Below, in pieces: positions 55,946 to 64,000 of a DNA stretch of 64,000 bases. The first letter of the stretch is position 1. Each line of letters starts with the position of its first letter. The notes below the pieces were generated by a model. It had not been told where the DNA came from. It did no database searches and saw nothing but the letters and a program-made list of their open reading frames with translations. The position numbers were made by a program, and so were the translations under genes. The DNA is from Pictodentalium vernedei. Lineage: Eukaryota; Mollusca; Scaphopoda; Dentaliida; Dentaliidae. The DNA is taken from NCBI GenBank assembly GCA_031216915.1, contig CM062289.1, forward strand, positions 253,513,113-253,577,112, written 5' to 3'.

Positions 55946-57384
55946 GAAAATCACCAATTAAGTTTCACTATTTTTTCAGTTTTTGTCTCGAAGCTTGTTG
56001 AACTCGTTCCAATGAGGGGTCATAACCTATGTTTTTGAGACAAAAATGAAATGAAAGTGTCAATGACACTGTAGCTCAACTTGTTTAAGACATGTACACG
56101 TATAGTGTGTGACACAGCAATGACAAACATCTAGGTAATGACCTGATAACAAAGGTACATGTAAAGTATTGTAACGGTCTGTACATAAATGCTGACCATA
56201 GCCTGTAATAAATATATAGGTAAAGTACTGTAAAAGTGGGGGTGACAGTTAGATGCTAAACTAGAAAAGAAATCTTTGAGTCCCAGAATGGGTCTGACTG
56301 AACCCCAAAATATTTGTTCTCATAGCACAGTGATAACAAAGGCACCCCAAAACACTCGTTCCTGTCACAAGGTGAAAACAAAGATATCCCAAGAAGTTTC
56401 GTGAAGATCAGTTCATAAATACAGACTCTAGCCCTGAGCTGTATTGACATGTGCACTTACTGTGTGTAAGTACCACTGAACAAATCAAAGTTCATCTAAT
56501 TTGCATAATTTCTGCATGAGAAAAAAACCTGTATTATATGTGATGTACTCAATGTTACTAAACATTCCTACAAAAATTTATTCAAATCAGAACTTTCATA
56601 CAGAAGTTCTGTACAAAAAATATAAAGTCATTCCATCAAGTATTTCAAAAGTTATTGAGTTTTGAAACTCGGTGGTCACCGACAGACCGACCAACAGACA
56701 GACCGACAGACAGACCGACATTGCTACCAACATGGGATGGACTGGACATGGACCGACATTTTAGTACCAAAAGGCTGCTGGCGGCAATCTCGAATTTCAG
56801 ACCAGACCCCAAAACACTCGATCTTGTCTCACGATGATAGCAAAGGTACCCAAGAAATTTTGTAAAGATCCGTTCATAAATACAGCCTCTAGCCCAAGCC
56901 GTATTGGCATTTGCAGTTACAGTGCTGAAAGTAACACTAAATAAATCAAAGTTAGTCTAATTTGCATAATTTACACACGAGAAACAAACCCATATTACAT
57001 GTGATGTATCCCATGGTACTAAACATTCATACAAAAAAATATTCAAATCAGAGCTTTCATATGGAAGTTCTGTGCAAAAAACGGATTGCACCTAATTTTG
57101 CACCTAATTTTGCACAAAATGGCTGCAGCGGCCATCTTGAATTTCGGACAGGACCCCAAAACACTCGTTCTTGTCTCACAATGATAGCAAAGGTAATCAA
57201 GAAGTTTCGTAAAGATCCGTTTATAAATACGGCCTTTAGCCTAAGCCGTGTGTATGGCGCGACAGATGGACGACGGGCCATGACAAATACCTCAAATTTG
57301 GCTTCGCCAAAGTTGAGCTAAAAAATTAGTTATTCAAGAATTTTTTTGGCAAGTGTCGTCTGCTTTTCATGTTAGGTAAAGGGT
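55946..57384. mobile_element. Foldback MITE split by H14
   Basis: 55946-56054 (TTTTTGTCTCGAAGC... TTTTTGAGACAAAAATGA) and 57321-57384 (AGTTATTCAAGAATTTTTTTGG... GTTAGGTAAAGGG/TTAA) are parts of one TTAA-family MITE, as seen intact at 44.6 kb. H14 lies between them. Confidence 0.65.
56055..57320 (+). mobile_element. HINE-like element H14
   Basis: Perfect 5' hairpin AGTGTCAATGACACT (56056-56070), then TAGCTCAACTT. The core is about three diverged units (CATATGGAAGTTCTGTGCAA, GGCCATCTTGAATTTCGG, ACCCCAAAACACTCGTTC). An internal GACAGACCGACAGACAGACC (56680-56720) and a terminal GACAGATGGACGACGG precede the 3' hairpin (57288-57320), which ends AAAGTTGAGCTA. Confidence 0.8.
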
Positions 57385-59118
57385 TAACAGACAATTTCCT
57401 CAGGTCTTGACATTTAGAAAGATGCCATAAGAGGCCATGTCTTATGAAACCACTTTTGTTTAGAATTTTCTTTATATATTTGTTTCCAGTATGGTGGAAC
57501 CTGTCTGGAGAGATCATCCCCTCTTCCAAACAGATTTTCTCAGGCTAAAGCACCTGCCAACTTCACTCAATTTATTCATTCATAAATTCTGTTAACTCAA
57601 CTATGTTTTTATTGTTTTTGACAAGTGCAAAACAAGAAACAAGATGCACTAAAAATTGAATGTCCCAGTCACAATTAGTGTACTATTATGGCACTTTCAA
57701 GCACCCAGATGAAAACAAAAAAACTTTTTCAAGGTTTAACAGGATAATGGAAGTTAAAACCAAAATTCCAAGCCCTTTGAGGACAGTGGGAATCATTTCA
57801 TGTTAAACTGTTGGGATACATAATTTTGGAAATGTTAGAAAGACCTCAAATAGAATTCTCTGACAGAGTGTAATATATAAAAGAGGATCTATGATTCCAA
57901 GTGGATTCCAGAATTATCTTCCGCTTTGTGGGTTCAAGATTCGAGTTTCCTTATACCCACGTAATTTGATATCTGTTGACCAGATGAATATTTCAAAATA
58001 TCGTTTTTTGTAATTTCCAACTGTCACGAGAGAGAGAGCATACATTATAAATATTGCATGAATTGGAGTTGATTATGCCAAATGGAGGTCCCTGATGAAT
58101 AATAGTCTACACGCCAGAGGACAATTCTTCCTTGTGGGCCGATATTTTGGCACGTCATGCAATAATTATTATAATATATTGAACAAACTGAGGAAGAATA
58201 TTGCTAATCATCAGGATTTCAATCTTAAGTATACTGCCTATTGTCATGGACCATGCCCATTACAGGCATTATGATTCTTGAACTTAACAATTAACAAAAC
58301 AGCCAATCAGAAGGAGGGAAAGTCATGTGCAATATAATATAATAAAATAGCAATTTTTCAGCAGCAGTGGAATGTGTCATCAAAAATATAAAAATATAAA
58401 ACTAAACCTTTTGTTTGACAGTTTTTTCAATGCTCTAAGAAATATTTCAGCTGAAAATATTTTCTTGGTTAGTAAAATGATTGTCGTGAGTAAGATGCTA
58501 CATATATTTGAAACTAAATGTACATAGAGAAAAGGTCACTAAGTTAATAAAATGAATGAACTGACACACATAAAAAAAAAAAAAATTGGCCACTTATTTT
58601 GATAAATTTCAGAGTCCAGCCTGAATTTGTAATATCTGAAGCATCTTCCAGTGACATACTCAAAATTAACATCAAAACTAAAGACTTAACTATGACTTTG
58701 ATAGATTTTTTTTAGAACAAGTGTGTCAGCAATTGTGTGAAAATCTTTTAGATAATAGTTAATGCAGCGTGACAATGGTTTTCAAGTCTGATATTCGCTC
58801 TCTGAGCAAGCAGATTTCAAAATGGTAGAATTTATGACAAATTTGTTGGGCTTTCAATGATTACTTTAACTTTACATTGGAGACAACCATGTTACTACTA
58901 TTAAGATCTGGATACAGTATAAATTATAAAAAAATGCATTCATTCCATAGACTGTTGCTCGTTGGCTGCCATAAATTTCATTTTTCCAGTTCATTATCCT
59001 TGTTTTTTAAATTGTTCTGTTTGTGTCTGCTGGTGATGCGACAATTGTGTGAGAAACAAATACATAGGAAATTCCTAGATGACCTCATGATTACACATAC
59101 TCGGCGAGAGAGAAGTAA
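57385..59118. other. No feature confidently identified
   Basis: The longest stretch here without a recognised repeat. The plus-strand frame at 58877-59182 runs into the hAT end and shows no motif. A minus-strand segment near 58770-58830 has a CTTGCTCAG acceptor-like site but no donor. Confidence 0.4.
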
Positions 59119-59335
59119 CAGGGTTCATACAGAATTTTCAACATTAAATTTAAGCACTTTTCAGGGATTTTCAAGCACCTGACTGGAAAATTTCAAGCAT
59201 CAGTGAAAAAGATACGGGTATATACATGTTAATCTGGGATACCATTAAGAACAGAAACTTCAGAATAATATGATAAATCAAGACACATGTCAACACAGTC
59301 TATCCTCATTGATTATTTCAAGTTGACATGCTGCT

Positions 59336-60597
59336 CAGACATGTTAACTCTCCTGAAATGCCCGGGAAAATCCCGAAATATTTCTTTCCAGTTGTAACTT
59401 AAGTAAAACATTCGGAATCAAATCACATGCATTTCAAACTCCAGTAAAAACTCATGAAGCAGTAAATATGGATATAAGTTAAATTTATTTAAGAAAAGGG
59501 TATTTTATGATATATATTTCAACTGTGTTCATGTTTATTTCTGTTTTTGTCTTTGTAATCAGAGATTAGTGATCAGTGTGCATGTGTCGAACTCTAAGTG
59601 AAAACAGGTGACTTACTTTCAAAAAATTGAAAACTCCACTTTTATTTAAATGCAGTTTTTTGGTAAATAAAATATATGAAAAGGAATTAAATAATATTTA
59701 TTTATTTATTTATTCACAGAATAGCTTTAATTCTCATCCCATTTCCAAATCAAAATGTAAACAACACCCTGACCTCAACTATTTAACACAGTTTAAAAAT
59801 AGGTTAAAGTTGCTTACGATGATGAAAAATAATGATTGTGTAGCGGTCAAGGTATAAGGGCCATTTACCAACCAGAATGGTGGGTCCGGATCTCTTAGTC
59901 TCGTGGTAAATTGGTCGCTTTGTGTGCAACAGTTCAACGGTTCGAACCCTGACTCCCGTACTTATCTCTCCTGTTACAACTGCATATTTATACACAATGG
60001 ACTTATTTTCTAACACTACACTTATTCTGTTGTGCTGACTACCGAACTGTTAACTGTTGGCCGTCTGTACCCAGAAAATTTCGAAAAACAAAAAAAAAAA
60101 AAAAAATGCTTCAATGATGAAAAGAAATGTTTTGTGCAGGGCTCAAATGTCCACACATGCATGATGGATTTTGATAAAGATACTTTCCGAGTTCTAATCT
60201 TCTTGAAGTAACTGAACATTAGGACATCTTTTCCTGTTAACATTTCTAGACTTGGGAAATTATTAGCTTAGTAGACTTTGATAAAAGCAAACCAAAGGTG
60301 GTGGTGCTTTGTGGGTGGTGGGGGATGGGGGGAGGGGTCATAAGAAGAGGATGGCAGGGAGGGCGGGTCAAAGCAACAATTATTTTATGATTTTTTAACA
60401 TAGCATAAATGCATCAGCATAACTGACAACTAGATCTGTATATAACCTGGTGTTAATGGTGGTCCGTGAGCTGAAAATTTGCAAGTTTTTTCTTTTGTTT
60501 TTGTCCCCGCGCGAACCTTTTCCCTGAAATCCATCCCATTTTCCTGAAAATCACCCTCAGGTTCCCTGAAAAATTATTCTGGAGGTTAACGTGTCTG
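59336..60597 (+). mobile_element. hAT-type non-autonomous element, copy C
   Basis: CAGACATGTTAACTCTCC at the left and GGTTAACGTGTCTG at the right. The flanks ATGCTGCT and ATGTGGCT match at six of eight bases. Same orientation and interior as copy A, plus an extra tRNA-like stretch at 59831-59977. Confidence 0.75.
59831..59977 (+). other. 147-bp tRNA-like insertion in copy C
   Basis: Absent from the colinear part of copies A and D. It contains an A-box-like TAGTCTCGTGG (59896-59906) and a perfect B box GGTTCGAACCC (59939-59949), spaced as in a tRNA gene. The T stem pairs poorly, so it is not a working tRNA; a short SINE or tRNA pseudogene is likely. I see no clear target duplication. Confidence 0.5.
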
Positions 60598-60905
60598 ATG
60601 TGGCTCTAAATTTAAAATCCATTATACAGTTACTGTATCCTATTTACAAAACATGATGCAATCCAAATGACAACAGACTTAAGGAGAGTTTTCGTTAACA
60701 ACTTATGAGAAAGCAACTGAAGACACTTTCTGCATTCCATCCTAAAATTTCATGTTTTTGCATTTCAGTGAGGCCTGATGATAAGAGTTTACTGACAGAA
60801 AACTTTTCTTATTATCATTTTCAATAGAGATTTAAATATTTCCTCAAAATGATCTCCTAACACTGGAATCATGGGTTTATCTGTCTGCACCTTTAGGATA
60901 TGGAG

Positions 60906-62041
60906 CAGACATGTTAACCTCCAGAATAATTTTTCAGGGAACCTGAGGGTGATTTTCAGGAAAATGGGATGGATTTCAGGGAAAAGTTCGGGCGGAGACA
61001 AAACAAAAGAAAAAACTTGCAAATTTTCAGCTCATGGACCACCATTAACACCAGGTTATATACAGATCTAGTTGTCAATTATGCTGATCCATTTATGCTA
61101 TGTTAAAAAATCCTAAAATAATTGTTGCTTTCCTTCATCCTCTTCTTCATGACCCCCCAAAAGCCCCACCCACCCACCCACCCACCCACAGAGCACCACC
61201 ACCTGTGGTTTGCTGATAATTTCCCCAAGTCTGGAAATGTTAACAAGAAAAGATGCCCTAATGTTCAGTTACTTCAAGCAGATTAGTACTTGGAAAGTAT
61301 CTTTATCAAAATCCTTCATGCATGTGTGGACGTTTGTGCCCTGCACAAAACTTTTCTTTTCATCATTGAAGCATTTTTTTTTTTAATTCCATTCAAAATT
61401 TTCTGAGTACAGACAGCCGACAGTTAACAGTTCTGTAGTCAGCACAACGGAATAAATGTAGTGTTAGAAAAAAAGTCCATTGTGTAGTCATAATTTTTTG
61501 GCATCCTAAATGACTTTAACCTATTTTTAAACTGTGTTGAATAGTTGAGGTCAATGTGTTGTTTACGTCTTGATTTGGAAAAGGGATGAGAATTAAAGCT
61601 ATTCTATGAATAAGTAAATATATATTATTTTATTCCTTTTCATATATTTTATTTACCAAAAAAAACTGCATTTAAATGAAGGTGGAGTTTTCAATTTATT
61701 TGAAAGTAAAGTCACCTATTTTCACACTGATCATGAATCTCCGATTATGAAGAAAAACTCCAGAAATAAACATGAACACAGTTGAAATATATATCATAAA
61801 ATACCCTTTTCTTAAATAAATGTAACTTAAATCCATATTTTACTGCTTCATGAGTTTTTACCAGAGTTTGAAATGCATGTGATTTGACTCCGAACGTTTT
61901 ACATAAGTTACAACGGGAAAGAAATATTCGACTGTAGTTTCCCGGGATTTTTGGTCCAAAACTGATTCCCGTCTGGAAGGCTGGGAACTACACTGAAATT
62001 TCAAGGTTTTCCTAGGCATTCCGGGAGAGTTAACATGTCTG
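60906..62041 (-). mobile_element. hAT-type non-autonomous element, copy D
   Basis: CAGACATGTTAACCTCC at 60906 and GAGAGTTAACATGTCTG to 62041. The target duplication is ATATGGAG / ATATAGAG (seven of eight). Inverted relative to copy C, 308 bp away, with the same interior (for example ATTGAAGCATTTTTTTTTTT, CGACAGTTAACAGTTCTG). Confidence 0.8.
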
Positions 62042-62244
62042 ATATAGAGTCACCTCTCTGGCAATAGCAATAAAAAAGTGTAGCTTACATGCAGTTACAA
62101 CATGCATTTTTTTCACAGTTACAAAATTGTTACATTTTGGCTTTGAGTAACTGTCATCAGTTTCTAAGTCCAAAGCAAATCTTTTGTAGTGTGGTAGTAT
62201 CTCCAACACATGCACAGTCACTATTACATTTTCAACCAATCTGT

Positions 62245-63085
62245 GAGGACAGTACTTCAGTCAGAAAAGTGAAGAGCCAGAAATCCCCCAGCATGAGAGT
62301 CTTTCAGGAAAGAATAAAATCCTCTGAACACACTGCTGAAATCCCATCCAGTCTCTTCAAAACCATCACGAATGGCATTATGAACATTATGGAGACTACA
62401 GATATCTATGTGAATCATTTTCTTATCAGTGGCAGCTACAAATATCTCACTGGTAAGGTCTCTATAAAATTTAAAGTCTCTATAAAATTTGTGATTCAGA
62501 TTTGGTCCATCCAATTATCTCTGCCAAAAAATCGAACATGTTGGTCCCTTTGTTTTAAAAGAAGTTTTTCATTCAAGATTCATCAAATAATAGGACAAAT
62601 TCATCTATCAGTTTTAATCTATCAGCCAACTGCTGTCTGATGTAAGGTGCAAGTCCATGGTTTACAAGGTAGGCAGTTTTCCTCTCACCACAAGAATAGG
62701 ATTTCGCAATTGCAATGTCTGGAAATATTTTCTCAAATAATTCAGCATTTAATTCACTGCTTTTGTTGGAATGATGAGCTTCTACAGTTCGTAATGTCCA
62801 AAGAGTTTCTGCCTGCCACGTATCCTCTTTTTTGTACCCATGCATTAAGTATTCTTTGCCCATCAAGTGTTTTACTGACTCTGGCATTCCAGGTTTCATT
62901 CAAGTCAGAATTTTCATCCAATGAAGATTTTCCTTGAACAGACGATGATGGAGTTTGTCCGCAGATAGCTGTTGCAATACTTCACATCAAAGATGAGCAA
63001 CATTTGGCATGTTTCTTGGAATTGATATGCGACTTCAATGATGACTCCCCCATGCTGGCAACACTACAAGATTTCACATAACGTC
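62245..63085 (-). pseudogene. hAT-type transposase with BED finger, degenerate
   Basis: On the minus strand, near 63080-62990, SVASMGESSLKSHINSKKHA matches the end of a BED-type zinc finger. The frame at 62899-62573 has WQAETLWTLRTVEAHHSNKS, LFEKIFPDIAIAKSYSCGER, KTAYLVNHGLAPYIRQQLAD and FVLLFDES, with a stop right after. The frame at 62514-62257 has MDGPNLNHKFYRD, ICSLHNVHNAIRDGFEETGW and FLKDSHAGG. These blocks are typical of hAT-like transposases with the first catalytic Asp in the FDES region. Between them about 60-80 residues are missing, and an 18-bp duplication gives FYRDFKFYRD. The C-terminal dimerisation region is absent. Family placement is from recalled motifs. Confidence 0.7.
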
Positions 63086-63677
63086 TGCACCTCGCACTAT
63101 AAACGTCTATTTATCAGGCAATAACCAATTGTAAAACTGTGTCCTATCCAGCCAAGATGGGTTAAATTTGTATTTTCCAGGCATTGCCATTAATTAATAA
63201 GCTCAAATAAAATTTTCACACAATAAACTTTCATAAAAGATTCACTCAACAGTAATGTGGGTAACTACTTTAAAACGATATTCATAACTGGCTATCTCAC
63301 AACATCTCCTTGGTTACATCCAATCAGATCGCTTGTTCTTCTGAATTTGGTTTCACCATTTCACTCTTTGAGAATACTTAACAAATATTGCACCCACTCA
63401 AATTGATACCCCTTATTTTATGAACCATTTCATTAGCAGAACAGACAGTTTTATCTTTTTAATTCGTTAAAAATGACTTCTTTTTTTAAATTAATTATCA
63501 CCGTACGTGATGAGTGCTAAAAGAATGAACAAGACAAAGAAAAAAATTAAGATAATTCAAGCACTTTTCAAGTACTTTTTCCTAAAAACACTTATTTTTC
63601 AAGGGTTTCAAGTCCTTAAAAATTTGGATGCAAAATCCAAGCACTTTCAAGGAGTTCAACAACCTGTACAAACCCTG

Positions 63678-63900
63678 AGGAATTTCTTTCAGCATCATTT
63701 AGGACATCACAATGTTTTTAAAAATATTATGCTTTCTTACCATCTACGTAAATTTCTTTTAAGGGTAAGTTATGTACCATGATTTTATTTTTAAAATCTG
63801 TGGAGATAAGATGGCAAAGTGAAAAAATTAACCATTTTCCTAATGTAATAGCAAAAACCGGCTGACAAAATTCACAAAAAATCGGTCAGGAAATGTTTTT
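63678..63900. other. Unassigned
   Basis: Short flank of the hAT element without recognisable features. Confidence 0.4.
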
Positions 63901-63904
63901 ATTT

Positions 63905-64000
63905 TTTTCTCACTTTTCATCTCAAAACCTAGCTCACAACCACTCACTGAAATGAGCATGTTAAGCCCATTCCAATGAGAGGTCACAAGCTATATTTTTG
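63905..64000. repeat. Foldback-element hairpin, cut by the window end
   Basis: CTCAAAACCTAGCTCACAACC and GAGAGGTCACAAGCTATATTTTTG form an imperfect hairpin around TGAAATGAGCATGTTAAGCCCATTCCA. It belongs to the TTAA foldback family. Confidence 0.55.

Larger units (their letters stand above)
59119..63677 (-). mobile_element. hAT DNA transposon carrying decayed transposase and nested insertions
   Basis: The left end CAGGGTTCATACAG (59119) and right end CTGTACAAACCCTG (to 63677) are inverted repeats with two mismatches. Subterminal parts share AAGCACTTTTCA. Transposase remnants lie at 62245-63085 on the minus strand. Copies C and D of the smaller hAT-type element are inserted inside. Without them about 2.2 kb remain, near the size of a compact hAT. 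The flanking 8 bp (AGAAGTAA and AGGAATTT) do not match well, so the target duplication is not confirmed. Confidence 0.6.

Noticed and set aside
58877-59182. 101-codon plus-strand frame
   Set aside because: It has no start context or motif and crosses the left end of the hAT element at 59119.

Overview
The window is AT-rich eukaryotic DNA, almost entirely mobile elements and their debris, with no complete host gene. The repeat set suggests a bivalve mollusc: elements built from satellite repeats plus a (GACA/GACG)n microsatellite and a 3' hairpin (the pearl / Helentron-associated HINE type known from oysters and clams), tRNA- and 5S-headed SINEs, DIRS retroelements and a KIAA1958-like Crypton recombinase. 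This is an inference; no sequence search was run.

Layout. 1-2.2 kb: two HINE-like elements. 2.3-3.84 kb: a hAT-type non-autonomous element with an 8-bp target duplication, holding a tRNA-SINE. 3.85-13.25 kb: sparse sequence with small terminal-inverted-repeat (TIR) elements, SINE fragments and three HINEs. 13.26-19.99 kb: a decayed, left-truncated DIRS element (minus strand) carrying a second hAT-type insertion. 20-24.7 kb: TTAA-flanked foldback elements and short fragments. 24.75-32.16 kb: a Crypton-type tyrosine recombinase gene split by a nearly complete DIRS element (25.31-31.72 kb, minus strand) with inverted terminal repeats, an internal complementary region, an open gag and decayed RT/RNase H and recombinase. 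33-38 kb: palindromic foldback element, 5S-derived SINE, an 84-bp miniature HINE and a Tc1-like transposase pseudogene. 38-57.3 kb: a dense run of HINEs with at least six different satellite cores. 59.1-63.7 kb: a hAT element with decayed BED/hAT transposase, interrupted by two opposed copies of the smaller hAT-type element.

Two patterns tie the window together. First, every HINE whose direction can be read (15 plus a miniature one) lies on the plus strand. Each has a 5' hairpin, then a short motif repeated inverted in the 3' hairpin; ends and cores are mixed between families. Second, two short minus-strand segments (33953-34112 and 21857-21905) have textbook splice sites and exactly compatible phase. 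The window may therefore lie in long introns of a minus-strand host gene, with the HINEs antisense to it.

Most open frames over 60 codons are translations of satellites or of (GACA)n and are not genes. The real coding remnants are Crypton, DIRS gag/RT/recombinase, Tc1-like, hAT and a LINE fragment. Only the DIRS gag is open over its length.
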